Shown piece by piece: positions 1-14,492 of a stretch of DNA of 64,000 nt. Source of the DNA: Cacajao melanocephalus (lineage: Eukaryota > Chordata > Mammalia > Primates > Pitheciidae); NCBI GenBank assembly GCA_963573385.1, contig CAUYLG010044420.1, forward strand, positions 62,001 through 126,000, given 5' to 3'. How positions within the stretch are numbered: the stretch's first letter is position 1; each line of letters opens with the position of its first letter. Below the pieces are notes generated by a model, which was not told the origin of the DNA, did no database searches, and saw only the letters and a list, made by a program, of their open reading frames with translations. The position numbers were made by a program, and so were the translations under genes.

Positions 1-186
1 CACGTCCTCTGGCAGCACTCTCAGTGGACATATCTTAGCGCTCACCTAAGGAATTGCATTAAAAATATGGACACCTGCACCCTCTTCTCCCATACCGAAA
101 TCAGATTATCCAAGAACACATCTAGCATTTTTATTATTTTTTAAGTGCGTTAGGTGATTCTTCCAATCCGCAAAGTTTGGAAAACC
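1..186. other. No recognised feature
   Basis: AT-rich flanking DNA with no ORF or repeat I can name. It abuts the broken end of the first Alu. Confidence 0.5.
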
Positions 187-414
187 CTACCCTGCTGCAA
201 TCTCTGGCTCCCAAGTTCAAGCAATTCTGCCTCAGCCTCCTGAGTAGCTGGGACTACAGGTGTGTGCCACTACGCCCAGCTAATTTTTGTGCTTTTAGTA
301 GAGACAGGGTTTCACCATGTCAGCCAGGATGGTCTTGATCTCTTGACCTTGTGATCCGCCCTCCTCAGCCTCCTAAAGTGCTGGGATTACAGGCATGAGC
401 CACTGTGCCCAGCT
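187..414 (-). mobile_element. Alu, 3'-truncated
   Basis: The minus-strand copy runs from the middle of the right arm to the start; its A-tail and the last ~60 bp are missing. It is diverged from the youngest subfamilies. Confidence 0.9.
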
Positions 415-566
415 GCAGTTCTTGTTTTAATGGCTGGAGAACCGCTGAAATAGTTATCATCTGGATCAGCAAATTTCTGGAATGCAAATTAACTTCTTGA
501 GACAAATGAATAATTGAAAGGGTCCAGCTTCTTATGTATTATTTTATCTTGAAAAAAACAGCTCTA

Positions 567-806
567 GCCCAGCGGTGGCTCACACCTGTAATCTCAGTAC
601 TTACGGAAGCCAAAGCAGGAGAATTGCTTGAGCTCAGGAGTCCAACACCAGCCTGGGTAGCATAGCGAGACCCCCCTCTCTACAAACTAAATAAATTAGC
701 CAAGCATGGTGGTGCATATCTGAAGTCCCAGCTATTAGGGAGACTGAGGTGGGAGGATCCCCTGAGCCCAGGAAGTTGAGGCTGCAGTGAGCCGTGATTA
801 TTCCAC
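567..806 (+). mobile_element. Old Alu, 3'-truncated
   Basis: Strong divergence and loss of the right-arm end suggest an AluJ-age copy. It stops abruptly at a non-Alu sequence after GTGATTATTCC. Confidence 0.85.
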
Positions 807-1031
807 AAACAACTTCCAGCTGATTTCTTGGATCTTGATGAAAATGAGTTGCACCCTTAATGGCTGTAGCCTAAGAAGGAGACTGAAGAACTGCAGATTG
901 GGAACCAAAATTTGGTAGCTACTGTTAAGCTTCCTGCAAGCAATAGTAGATATGCTCTGTTATTATTACCATTTCACAGATGAGGACTCCAAAGCCCGAA
1001 GAGGTTAGGAACTTGCTAAAGAGTCAAATGT

Positions 1032-1335
<304 letters not shown>

Positions 1336-1476
1336 CTATTGGGAGCTGAAGAGACAGAAAAAAAATCTCAACTTGAAATTTCCATTTAAATAAATCCAAT
1401 CTCAATCTGCAAATGTTATTTTAGCCCTTTTAAAGGTCATTAAGCTTGGAGGTAAGAGGATTAAGCCCTACTCTAA

Positions 1477-1806
<330 letters not shown>

Positions 1807-1809
1807 CTT

Positions 1810-2169
1810 TCTTCTGTCATTTAAACTTAACCAAAGAGTTAACAAAACCCAAACATATCACAGCTGTCATCTGATGAGGTTTTTTTTAAATTTGGTCCAA
1901 TGTCTTATTAATAAAGATGGAAAAATATTCATTGTGTTTTAGCTGCACCCATTTGTGGTGCCAGGTGTAAAGGGTCAACTGTACAAGAAAGGGCTTTACC
2001 TTCTACACATATCCAAACAAAATTACTCCATGCTTTGTTAGTAAAATACTTCCTTAGATCTGTTGATTAAACTTCAGTGTGCAGAAGAACTCTCTTCACA
2101 GCTGGTTTAAAATGCAGATTCCTGGACATGAGATTAGGTCTGAGGTGAAGCCTAGAAATTTGAATTTTA
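1810..2169. other. No recognised feature
   Basis: AT-rich unique-looking DNA between an Alu and the MADE1 element. No coding signal. Confidence 0.5.
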
Positions 2170-2249
2170 TTAGGTTGATGCAAAAGTAATGGCAGTGTTT
2201 GCCATTAGTTTTAGGGACAAATCTGCAATTACTTTTGCACCAACCAAAT
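2170..2249 (+). mobile_element. MADE1 mariner-derived MITE (mir-548-type palindrome)
   Basis: The ~80-bp palindrome begins TTAGGTTGATGCAAAAG and ends CTTTTGCACCAACCAAA, matching the MADE1 inverted-repeat layout, with an AT-rich flank consistent with a TA target. MADE1 copies are the known source of the hsa-mir-548 microRNA family. This copy has mismatches around the loop. Confidence 0.92.
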
Positions 2250-3518
2250 TATGAACACCACAGTCTCCTAATGGGGACTCATTTACGAGACTCTGCACTA
2301 ATAAAACTTATATGTAACTGCTTCCTCCTCTCACTGTTCTCTTCCACATCAAGAGAGCCTGGTTTTGTATTCATTGCAGAATTGTTGGAAAAAGCTGGAA
2401 GAGCTCTGACTTTCCAGAAAAACAAGTGAATTTCCAGCAAAGTGATATATGAAGTGCAATAACTCATTCATTTAGGCAAATCGGCTCCCCCTTGTGGAAT
2501 GTCTTCTGTGGCAGGTATGGTCTCTGAAATGAACCACACAGGTCTTGGTACTGAGCTGATCCACACAGTCAACCAGAAGTATTCTTGTGGTTGCTGGAGC
2601 TGAAACTCCGGGAAAGTCATTTGGTTTCATGCATCTTACTTCACTCTATTTCCTGCATCTGATCTGATGTTCTGAATTCCTGTCTCACTAACGGCATGAA
2701 TAGAAATTAATTGAATTAGCCTGTCTCCAATTTTCATTTGCACAAACCAACTTAGAATTTAATTCTGCAATGTCTGCTTTCCTCACAGACCTCTCTTTTT
2801 ACAGGTAAAATCCCTAGGTAAACAAACCACCAAAAAAAGGACTTTTCCTTTGGCTATCCAAAGATAGATAAGCTAAATGAATTTTGTATAAAAGGTTCCA
2901 TCATCATTTCTTAAAAAAATTTTTTTGAAAATCTCTTAATTCTATGATCATCTCTTATAATATGTGTTTGCTGTATTATTTAAGATTATTCAATTCTGCA
3001 GTGGAAAAGAAGAGAAGCAAATAAGGAGAAGAGATGAAACTAAACAAGAAGTAAGTAGCTAATGAGACACCTTAGATGTAGACAAGGTAGGTAGAGCAAT
3101 GCATGTACTCAGCATAGAAAGAGATGGAAAGACCGAGAAACTCCACATAGCCATGCTGCACAAGTTGAGACAAGATGTTTTTAAAGGCAGGTTGTGCTGA
3201 AAATCACAGTAAGGCAATGGTTGCCTTCAAGTACATGAGGCATTTAACATTTAATCTATGAGGTCTTAAATTGTCTCCTATCAATGACATCCTTTCTGAT
3301 TCCCAGAGTATCTGCCCAAGGAACACCTATGGCTTCTTAGCATGTTTTGAGCAGGCTACAGATGTCAGCCAGGCATACTTGCAAGTGTGTTTCTGGTAGA
3401 GCCAGTATGTGTATGTTCTCAGATACCTTTTGTTTATTGGGTCCCTTGCACAAACCTCACCTCTGGTCCTCCTAAAGATACCATCACTGTGAAGGCTGAT
3501 GCCAGAAGAGAGATACTG

Positions 3519-3584
3519 AGGAGGGAGGGGAAAGGGAGGAGAAGAAAAGGGGAAGAGAGAGGAGGAGGGAGAGAGGGAATATAA
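3519..3584 (+). repeat. GA-rich low-complexity tract
   Basis: An almost pure purine run of GGAGGGA/GAAAAG blocks. It is polypurine but not a regular tandem repeat. Confidence 0.85.
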
Positions 3585-4263
3585 ACATTCCCAGAACTCA
3601 GTGTGAACTTTTCACCCCATTGAAATCCTATATTCAGTGTGTTAACCTATCCCATCTCTCCCCCGTTGCTTCACACTGGGTGCTTTAAATTGCTTCAATG
3701 AACCATACAATTTGAACATCTTAATTTGGTTTATAAGCCTTTCAGTTAACTGACCTCTTAGTTAGCTTGCCTGGTAGTATGTTTGGAGCTATCATTCCAC
3801 CAGGGAAATTTCCTACACAACATCTTTTATTCTTGTCTATAACATGCTCTAAAATACATCAGTAGAGTTGTGTAATAGATGTGCAAGCTAACATTACTCT
3901 AGCACCTGAAGTGCGATGAATTAACTTTCAAAGTGCCCTAATCAAAAATCCACACTCGGTCAGCATCTAAAGGATCCTAATCAGGAATCCACACACTAGA
4001 GAAGTCCCCTCCCCCAACAGCTTCAAATATCCCTATTGAATCAGCACAGAAGTTTTAATAATTAGCGTAAGAGATGTTAAAAATAAGGTTTCATGTATGA
4101 AATGTAAAGTTGGCAGGAAAATATGTACAGGCATCTTCACTCTGACATAGCTAAGGTCTAATTATCTGGTGAGCCCAGAAGCCTAATGCCTCCTGAGTGG
4201 TGCCTAAAGTTTATAACTCAGTTCATTCCTGTGTCATCTCAATTTACTTACCTATTAAAGAAT

Positions 4264-4314
4264 CCTTCACCTGAAGGCGAAGTCACTTCAGGTGAAGTCA
4301 CCTTCACCTGAAGG
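4264..4314. repeat. Triple E-box inverted/direct repeat
   Basis: CCTTCACCTGAAGG occurs at 4264-4277 and 4301-4314. Between them the reverse complement CTTCAGGTGAAG occupies 4286-4297. Each unit carries a CACCTG/CAGGTG E-box. The arrangement could fold as a hairpin in either pairing. Confidence 0.85.
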
Positions 4315-4649
4315 TATCATCAAGATGACTAGAGAGTGGGGGATCCTGCCATCACAACATGATCGCAGTTATCTCAGAATGAACCATTCATGCAAAATGT
4401 CATCAAAGTGCCTAAAATGACAGAGAATAGCGACTTTTGGGAGTTTACAAGACAGGATATCTGACTGTTTTGCGTCTGCTTGTTTGCTTACCAGAATTAA
4501 ATCTGAAACTTGCCTCATTGTTTTCATCCAGTGATATTGTCAGGAAGAAGAACTAGAGCCACACCTACTCTAATTCTGAGAGGGTACTCATATCCATCAA
4601 AAAGAAGACATGAATTACAAACAACCACATTTACTAAGGTGAATTTGAG

Positions 4650-4995
4650 GCATGTATTAGTTATTTATTGCTTTGTAATAACCCCCAAACTTAATGGCTT
4701 GAAGCAATAAGTATTTGTTATTTCAGTTTCCATGGATCAGGAATTCATACATGGCTTAGCTGGCTGTTCTGGCTCCGAGTCTTTCATGAGGCTGTAGGCA
4801 AGATGTCAGTCTGGGCTGCAGTCATCTGAAGGCTTGACTGGGGCTGGTGAATCAGCTCCCAGGGTGCATGATTTACGTGCTCTGAGAGATGGTGCTGGCT
4901 GGTGACAGGAGCTTCAGTTCCTTGCCATGAATCTCTCCAGAGGACTGCTTGAGTATCTTCAGAATGTTAAGACTGGCTTTCTCCCAGAGTGACTG
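4650..4995 (+). mobile_element. Ancient interspersed repeat (class not resolved)
   Basis: The opening, resembling TTATTTATTGCT..TAATAACCCC..AAACTTAATGGCTT, and the CTGGGCTGCAGTCATCTGAAGG segment are recurrent in mammalian genomes. I recognise the family pattern but cannot name it safely. Confidence 0.6.
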
Positions 4996-5040
4996 ATCCA
5001 AACGCAGTTAGGTGAAGGTGTCAATATGTCTTACAATACA

Positions 5041-5331
<291 letters not shown>

Positions 5332-5529
5332 GTCTTACAATACAATCTCAAGAATCACACATACGATCGCTGCCACATTCATTTACAGTGCGTGGTTAAG
5401 TTTGTCGCACATCCAAGGGGAGGGGAATTACTGAAATGCCAAATAATTTGTGGACATATTTTAAGACCTCCACAAGGTGCTTACTTGATCTCATTTTTGC
5501 AAATCAAATGGAATTTATCCTCTCCTCTC

Positions 5530-5620
5530 CATATTTTTACAACAAATATTTGTCAAGCACTTACTATGTGCCAGGCCTTGCCATAGGTGTTAGGAATACA
5601 GCTCTGAACACAGCAGGGGA
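5530..5620 (+). mobile_element. L2 3'-end fragment
   Basis: The core AAATATTTGTCAAGCACTTA followed by TGTGCCAGGC and GGAATACAGC is typical of the LINE-2 tail. Limits are approximate. Confidence 0.65.
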
Positions 5621-6278
5621 AGTTAGGGTGGAGGATGGAGGAGACAGCTACTTAACAACAAATTCAAGTGCAACTGAAGGGACTTGCCAAGTGTCAGGAT
5701 ATGGAATAGTGGGGACCATGGTGAAAAGGTGAGTACCTTCCTATCTCAGAAAGGCATTCACTATCAATTTCAGTGGGGAATATGAGATGCTCAGTATTTC
5801 CAGACTTTCTGATTTTTCAAGAGAAGGTGGAACTATACGCACGTGTGTAAAATTTCCAGGATTTTAATGTTAGCAACTACTTCAAATGTTTATAAAACAC
5901 TATGAGGAAAAAAAGTCAGTGGGCCTAAATCAAGCAATAGTCAAAAATATTCACATAACTTAATAAAAGCTTAAAGTTTAGAAAAAAGCTCTGCTGATAT
6001 CTTAGTGATACTGATTAATTCTTCTCTTTTAAAATGATGTTGATAATTTTTTTTAAGCTTAAAAACAAAAATCTCAGGGAAATAAGAGTAGGAAAAAAAT
6101 GATGTTGTGGAAGAAATGGGACAGCCAGCACTTAAATAAAATGAATTTACAATCAAGTATGCAATACCCTAGATAATTTTCTGCCCTTTCCCCTTACAGA
6201 AAATAAAACATTTATGGTATGTAAAAAATACATAGACAGACCCTGCTTGTTACATTTGGTGACTTAAGAGCTAATGAA
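5621..6278. other. No recognised feature
   Basis: AT-rich sequence. The 61- and 98-aa frames here show no family resemblance. Confidence 0.45.
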
Positions 6279-6549
6279 TTTTTTTTTTTTTTTTTGAGAT
6301 AGAGTCTCACTCTGTCACCCAGGCTGGAGTGCAGTGGCACAATCTCTGCTTACTGCAACCTCCACCTCTTGTTCCTCAGCCACCCAGATAGCTGGGACTA
6401 CAGGTGCATACCACCACACTCAGCTAATTTTTTGAATTTACTAGAGACAGGGTTTCACCATGTATCCCAGGCTGGTCTTGAACTCCAGACCTCAGGAAAT
6501 CTACCAGCCTCAGCTACCCAAGTGCTAAGATTATAGATTTGTGCCCTGG
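6279..6549 (-). mobile_element. Alu, old, head region degraded
   Basis: The T-rich end is at 6279-6295. The opposite end (head of the element) fades near 6549, where GAGCCACC is replaced by diverged sequence. Confidence 0.9.
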
Positions 6550-6555
6550 TGGTAA

Positions 6556-6860
<305 letters not shown>

Positions 6861-6986
6861 CTAATAATATTCTTAATTGATCATTTGTTTTCTCCCAAAT
6901 TATTTGTTGTGTTATAAGTCTGCAGTTTACAATGGAGAACTAGAAATGGTGATGCCTCATCTCTTTCTTTTAAAGTATAAATGTTG

Positions 6987-7285
6987 GGCCGGGCACGGTG
7001 GCTCATGCCTGTAATCCCAGTACTTTGAGAGGCTGAAGCGGGCAGATCACCTGAGGTCAGGAGTTTGAGACCAGACTGGCCAACGTGGTGAAACCCTATC
7101 TCTACTAAAAATATAAAAAAATATTAGCCAGGCATGGTGGTGTGCGTCTATAGTCCCAGCTACACGGGAGGCTGAGGCATGAGAATCGCTTGAACCCCGG
7201 GAGAAGGTTGCAGCGAGCCAAGACCATACCACTGCACAATCTGGCCGGGGTGACAGAGCGAGACTCTATCTCAAAAAAAAAAAAT
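6987..7285 (+). mobile_element. Alu with imperfect target duplication
   Basis: AGTATAAATGTTG before and AGTAAATGTTG after the element look like the two target-site copies, one with a 2-bp change. The element faces the 6559-6860 Alu, forming an inverted pair 126 bp apart. Confidence 0.93.
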
Positions 7286-7349
7286 AGTAAATGTTGAAGT
7301 AAGATTTAATCTACCAGGCTTTCAAATTTAAATAAGAAATCATATGTTG

Positions 7350-7648
7350 GGCTGGGTGCAGTGGCTCAGATCTGTAATCCCAGCACTTTGGGAGGCTGAG
7401 GCAGGCGGATCACGAGGTCAGGAGTTCAAGACCAGCCTGGCCAACATGGTGAAACTCCGTCTCTACTAAAAAATATAAAAATTAGCCAGGCGTGGTGGCG
7501 CACACCTGTAGCCCCAGCTACTCGGGAGGCTAAGGCAGAAAATTGCTTAAACCCAGGAGGCAGAGGTTGAGGTAAGCCAAGATCGCACCATTGCACTCCA
7601 GTCTGTGCAATAGAGTGAGACTCTGTCTCAAAAAAAAGAAAAGAAAAC
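7350..7648 (+). mobile_element. Alu
   Basis: Both arms are complete, with an AAAAAAAGAAAAGAAAA tail. Confidence 0.93.
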
Positions 7649-7668
7649 ATAGCAAAACACTTTTTAAC

Positions 7669-7818
7669 AATTAGGTGTAGTGACACACGCCTGTAGTCCC
7701 AGCTGCTCGGGAGGCTTGAGCACAGAAGTTTGTGGCTGCAGTGAGATATGACTGTGGCACTGCACTCCAGCCTAGGTGACAGAGTGAGACCCTTTCTCTG
7801 AAAAAAATAAATAAACCA
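7669..7818 (+). mobile_element. Alu right-arm fragment
   Basis: It begins at the ATTAGNNGTGTAGTGACACACGCC position of the right monomer and ends in an AAATAAATAAA tail. The left arm is absent. Confidence 0.85.
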
Positions 7819-7934
7819 TTTGACTGACATTCTGAAAATGAGGCAGAGTGAGTGGTGTGCCGATTTGGTTTAAGAAGGTGAATGAGTTCTGCAGTTATAA
7901 ACACAGGATTTACATCAAGAGGGTATGGGTATTG

Positions 7935-8140
7935 GTTAGAACATGGTTTTTAGCTTCAGATTCTTGGTTCAAATTTTAGCCTTTGACCTTAGACAAGTTA
8001 TTACATCTCTCTAGGCTTTTTCTTTCTTAATTTGCAAAATGCTGATAATTAGACATGTAGCTAAGTATTGGAGAGATAGTGAGATTATGTAAGTCTTGTG
8101 TGCACTCATTGTCAACGCTTAGTAAATGAGAGTTATTGTT
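7935..8140 (+). mobile_element. MIR
   Basis: The order is recognisable: TTCTTGGTTCAAATTTTAGC, then the GACAAGTTATT..ACATCTCT core, then AATTTGCAAAATG, and GCTTAGTAAATGAGAGTTATTG at the end. Confidence 0.75.
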
Positions 8141-9087
8141 GTCACTGGGCCACATGCCTTCCATATGACTGCCTCCTGGGAGAGAAGTCAGTCCACCTCA
8201 TACAGCTCTTTCTTATCCTTAAAATCCCAGGGGTTCTTTGTAGGCCACAGTTTGGGCCAACAGCTACTTTCTTCAAAGGTAGTTTAACATCACCAGGTGG
8301 GTATTTAAGTTCCTGAAAAATGGCCTTAATGGTCTTTGTACAGGTCCAAATCCTGGAATTCTGTTCCTGACCTCCTCTTTCAGAAAGGGTAAATCACTTA
8401 AACTCTCAGCTTGTTTGCCTAGAGAAAAGAATAAAAAGTCACTTTCCCAACTGTGATATTAATTAGTAGAAGTAAAATGTTTTGGAAATGCAGAATATGG
8501 TTACTTTTTAAAGGGTAGAACATAAATGTTAAGTTCATTGGAATTTTATCACACTGTAGAGGGAATGTAACTGTTTTAATCCTTTTATGCAGGAAAACAT
8601 TAGATGGTAGTGGCGATGATTACCTTCCAGAGACCTGGGTTCATTTTGAGCAGAGCTAAGAAGAGCCTTGGGAGATGAGGCAAGTGTTTAAAAATTAGAG
8701 TTAAATACACACACACACACATACACACACACACACACACACACAGGACTTTTATAGGACTGCTTCCTCTCTGAAATCCCTTTAGTAAAATGGATTTGTT
8801 TCCAGTTCCCCTAAATTTCCACTATTGAATATCTCCAGCTTTAATATGGGCATAATAGCATTCAAGTTTTCTCTGTTACTAAGGGGCTCTCTGTTGAGTG
8901 TTAAATTGCTCATTTCACTTGTGGAGGTGAGGGTCCCTAAGTCACCAAATCAATGTAATAAATTTTATGAGCTGGTTTATATTAGTGAGGTGTTCTAGAA
9001 TAATGACTTACTTAAGGAACTATTTGACTTTTCAAAATTGAAGTCGTATCCATTTAACCAGGAAAGTTCACATAGAAATCCCCAATG
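8141..9087. other. Repeat-poor flank with CA repeat
   Basis: Apart from the dinucleotide repeat at 8707-8745 nothing can be named. 8345-8430 may be a very old MIR. Confidence 0.45.
8707..8745 (+). repeat. (CA)n microsatellite
   Basis: Nineteen AC units with one AT interruption at about 8722. Probably length-polymorphic. Confidence 0.95.
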
Positions 9088-9384
9088 GTGGTTAGGCACG
9101 GTGGCTGACGCCTGTGATCCCCACACTCTGGGAGGCCAAGGAGGGAGGATCACTTGAGCCCAGGAGTTCAAGACTAGCTTGGGCAACATGGCAAAACCCC
9201 GCCTCTACAAAAAAATACAAAACTTAGCTGAGCATGGTGGTGTGCCTGTAGTCTCAGCTACTCAGGAGGTTGGCGGATCACTTAAGCCCAGGAGGTCAAG
9301 GCTACAGTGAGCTGTGATCTCTCTGCTGCACTCCAGTCTCAGCGACAGAACGAGACCCTGTCTCAAAAAAAAAAAAAAAAAAAC
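9088..9384 (+). mobile_element. Alu
   Basis: The head is slightly damaged (TTAGGCACGGTGGCTGACGCC). A right-arm deletion removes the AGGCAGGAGAA part. The A tail is about 18. Confidence 0.92.
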
Positions 9385-10730
<1,346 letters not shown>

Positions 10731-10764
10731 TGAGGCACACTTCGAGTAGCAAGGCTCAGAACTA

Positions 10765-11085
10765 TGCTGTTAAGTAGAAGTATTATGTGAGCCACATAGG
10801 TAATGAAAAATTTTCTAGCAACTACCTCACAAAAAAGAAACCAGGAAAAGTAAATATATTGTATATAATATGCTATATCTAAAACATATTAAAATCCAAA
10901 ATGTTATATATTTACCGTGTAATCAATACAAAATTATTTTCCATACTAAGTCTTTTTTCCATACTAAGTCGAAATCCAGTGTGTGTGTATTTTACACTTA
11001 CAAAAGATCTCAATTTGAACTAGCCACATTTCAATAGCCACATGTTGCTGCTGGCTTCTGCATTGGATGTGCAGGTCTACACAAC
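10765..11085 (+). mobile_element. hAT-type non-autonomous DNA element (MER family)
   Basis: Shares CCAGTGTGTGTGTATTTTAC, CTAGCCACATTTCAATAGCCACATG and an AT-rich middle with the reverse-oriented copy at 48360-48690. The exact MER name is not certain. An internal TTTTTCCATACTAAGTC duplication (10938-10970) is visible. Confidence 0.7.
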
Positions 11086-11317
11086 CTTTACAACAATTTA
11101 GCATAGTCCAAATGCCATTGGCAAGCTAAGAATAACTGTGCTTTTAGTACTGAAACACACCTAGGTGAGATCCAAGAAAACCCAGGGCCATAATGAATTC
11201 TGTGCTACTGAGCCAGAGTTCTCAAGTTTAATTATTTACCAGGTTTCTCTGAGAACAAGGTTAAATTGTGGATTACTGGGCTTTGCCCCCAGATATACAT
11301 TTTTTAATCCCAAACTT

Positions 11318-11623
11318 TTTCTTTTTCTTTCTTTCTTTTTTTTTGAGACAGAGCCTCGCCCAGTCTGGAGTGCAGTGGCGTAACCTCGGCTGGCTGCAAC
11401 CTCAACCTCCTGGATTCAAGCAATTCTGATGCCTCAGCCTCCCAAGCAGCTGAGATTATAGTCACTCGCCACGATGCTCAGGTAATTTTTTGTGTCTTTT
11501 TAGTAGAGACGGGGTTTTGCCATGTTGGCAAGGCTGGTCTCAAACTCCTGGCCTCAAGTGATCTGCCTGCCTCGGCCTCCCAAAGTGTGGGGATTACAGG
11601 TATGAGCCACTGTGCCTGGCCTA
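11318..11623 (-). mobile_element. Alu
   Basis: T/C-rich tail at 11318-11343; a short gap occurs after GAGCCTCGCCC where CTCTGTC would be expected. Confidence 0.93.
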
Positions 11624-11882
11624 AAACTTTTTATTATTAAAAAATGTGAATATCTGACACAGAGTAAATAGAATATTAGACCTCTTCCCTTTCTTTTATG
11701 CCGTTCATGTGCTTGTTAGAGAAACAGTTATTTTGGGTGAATTGTCCAACCTTCTTGGTTTGGCTGATTGCTTTCCTATAGTGTTGTTTCACTTGTTCTT
11801 AGATTACCCATATTTCCTGCAAACTGTTATTTATTGCTGGAGAATTGATGAGATTCAGAGTCACAGAGATCCTAATTAGAGT

Positions 11883-12358
11883 AGAGGTTTCCAATCCCTA
11901 TGGGAAACACTTAGAGCTTTAAAAATTATTGATGGGCTGGGCACTGTGGCTCATTCCTATAATCCTGGCCCTTTGGGAGGCCAAGGCAGGAGGATGGCAT
12001 AAGGCCAGGAGTTCGAGAGCAGCCTGGAAAATAAAAGGAGCCTTCCATCTCTATAGATAAACAAAAACAGCAAAGCATGGCGGCACACACCTGAGTCCCA
12101 GCTACTCGGGAGGCTGAAATGGGAGGATTGCTTGACCCGGGAGGTTGAGGCCAGGGTGAGCCATGATGGTGCCACTGCACCACAGCTTGGGCAACAGAGC
12201 GAGACTTCATGTTTAAAGATAAAATAGAAATTATGGACGCCTGGGTTCCTCCCCCAGAGCTTCTGAGGTCATTGGTGTGGGGTATGTTGTACACAACAGG
12301 ATTTTTAAAAGCTTCTGGGAGGTTGTGGTGTGCAGCAAGGGTGGAGAACCACTGAATT
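11883..12358 (+). mobile_element. MER5A-like element split by an Alu
   Basis: The 5' part (11883-11933) and 3' part (12233-12358, ending GTGGAGAACCACTGA) belong to one hAT element with the typical GAACCACTG terminus. The Alu at 11934-12232 sits inside it, with AAATTAT on both sides. Confidence 0.75.
11934..12232 (+). mobile_element. Alu inserted into MER5A
   Basis: Its poly(A) has decayed to TTTAAAGATAAAATAG. The flanking MER5A halves date it as younger than that element. Confidence 0.9.
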
Positions 12359-12604
12359 AGACAAACTGTGGCTTGAAACAAGGTACGTTTTCCCTAAAGG
12401 CCTCAAAACTGGTCTTCCCCATTTTCTTATCACTCTGCCTATTCCACCTCCTGTCTTGAAGTTCTCCTGCTCCGCTTATACCAACAAGAAGAAAAATCAC
12501 TGAAACCTTCCTAGACCAAAGCCTACAACACACTTGCAAGTCTAACTAGCAGGAAAAAAAAAGAATTATTTTTCATTTTAGAATTAACCTTGCAAAGGAG
12601 CCTC

Positions 12605-12770
12605 AGAGAGAGCGTCATGCTAAAAATTAGAGTCACCTGGGGAACGTACAAAAATACCAACACCCACACTTTTCCTCCAGAGAATCTGATAAAATTGTTC
12701 TGGAGTGGGCCCTGGTATGTTTGGTTTTAAAGGCTCCCTGGTGATTTTAAGGTATAGCAGGGATTGACGT
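12605..12770 (+). mobile_element. MER5-type hAT element
   Basis: Core AGAGTCACCTGGGG, CCAGAGAATCTGAT and the CTCCCTGGTGATTTTAAGG block follow the MER5A order. Confidence 0.75.
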
Positions 12771-12774
12771 CTAG

Positions 12775-12925
12775 GACAGTGCTTCTCGAATTTAAATAAA
12801 TCATCTGGGCGTTTTGTTGAAATGCAGATTCTGATTCTGCAGGTCTGGGTGAAGTTCCAGGCTCATAATTCTACTGGACTCCCAGGTAATACTGGTGTTG
12901 CTGGAACAACAGTTTGAGTATCAAA
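12775..12925 (+). mobile_element. MER5-type hAT element
   Basis: Starts GACAGTGCTTCTCGAA, then TCTGATTCTGCAGGTCTGGG and CAGGTAATACTGGTGTTGCT, ending CAGTTTGAGTATCAAAG. It is head-to-tail with the preceding copy. Confidence 0.75.
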
Positions 12926-12969
12926 GGTGTCTATGGATAATACGCACTACCGCGCTAAAAAGAACCATC

Positions 12970-13125
12970 TCTGAATTTTGCTTTTGCAGTTTACTAGCTT
13001 GTATGGCTTTCAGCAAGTCACTTCACTCCTCTGAGCCTTTTTCCACACCCACAATATAGTGACAGGAAGAATACCTACCTTTACCCCATCCCACGCCAGG
13101 TGTTCAGTAAACATCGCCCTATCAT
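12970..13125 (+). mobile_element. MIR
   Basis: CAGCAAGTCACTTCACTCCT, GAGCC and CCAGGTGTTCAGTAAACAT are in MIR order. Confidence 0.75.
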
Positions 13126-13268
13126 TGGCTGATGTGAATAGCACAGGGCGGGGCTAGTTGCATGTGGAGTCTCTCTAAGATCTTCACCCATTGATATTAG
13201 ATCATTTCCAAGAAGTTTGTTTGGCTTTCTAGGAGATCCTTTATTAAAACCAACAGATCAAGAGTTGG

Positions 13269-13572
<304 letters not shown>

Positions 13573-14492
13573 GATCAAGGCATTTAAATAAGTTTTCTGC
13601 GGCCAGCATCCATACTCCTCTGCTTGCTGCCAGACTTTTTGGTTGGCAAAGCAGGATTTGAGATGATTCATGACGTGCTGTCTCCTCGCCTCTCATCTTC
13701 ATTACCTCTGATCCCTTTCCCACCCACTTTGCTTCTCCTAGTGCTCTAGATTAATTGTCTTCATGTCGTAAATCACAGCCAGCACCACGTGTTTCTATGA
13801 CTATGTTGAAGTAAAACCCCTCTTTTCTCACCATCTGCCTGGCTTGCCCCCATGTCTGAATCTCAGCAGGTTCTCGATGCCCTGACTTTCAGCACTCAGA
13901 ACAAACACCAAGAGGAGTTCATCTATCTTGAGGTTGAGAAAAGAAACTCTCCTGTTAACATAACTTATGAACTACAAGTTCAGATCCTCTATTTTTAGCC
14001 ATATGGAACAATTTGGAAGTCTATAAATCACATGACTGTGTAACGTAAACCAAAACTACCTCCTTTTCACATTAAAAAGAACTTTAGATTTATTCTGTTT
14101 TCTAAAGGTAACAGACAAAAAAGTTTGCTGTAGCTTCTTGACTTCACAGGTGTGCCTTCCAGGTGCTTTCAGCATTGTTCTGAGTGTTAACAGTTCACAG
14201 TGGAAACTGATTAACACTATAGTTTTCCAGTTCAACAGCCCTCTCCTATCTGAATTACTTTTAATATTTGTTTCTTCCATGCGCTCCTCATTCAGGCACC
14301 TGACTCCTTCTCAATTTCAAGTTCCCATTGTGTCTTTTGAGGGATCAAATAAATTAAAAGACTTTTTATTTGTTTCCCTGTAGAGAGGCCTTTATGCTAA
14401 GTAAAGTGACTGAAAATGTGTTTTCTATTCAAATTAGAGAAGAAAAAAGATGCGGCCTCTCCATATCAGTATTTTTAAAGTGAGCTATGTAT
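13573..14492. other. No recognised feature
   Basis: Repeat-poor flank. Frames at 14056-14280 (minus) and 14138-14383 (plus) overlap and show no family signature. Confidence 0.45.

Larger units (their letters stand above)
2250..4640. other. Mostly repeat-poor flank
   Basis: No gene is supported. It holds a GA-rich low-complexity tract (3519-3584) and a triple E-box inverted repeat (4264-4314), both listed separately. Short ORFs at 2199-2429 and 3387-3584 have no family signature. Confidence 0.5.

Noticed and set aside
7426..7830. 134-aa minus-strand ORF with [12 protein letters not shown] peptides
   Set aside because: Typical translation of antisense Alu. The same applies to many ORFs across the window.
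8707..8745. CRISPR-like or satellite array
   Set aside because: It is a plain (CA)n microsatellite; no direct-repeat/spacer structure exists anywhere in the window.
10900..11040. Processed pseudogene
   Set aside because: The sequence matches another copy at 48360-48690 in the transposon pattern, so it is a DNA transposon and not retrocopied mRNA.
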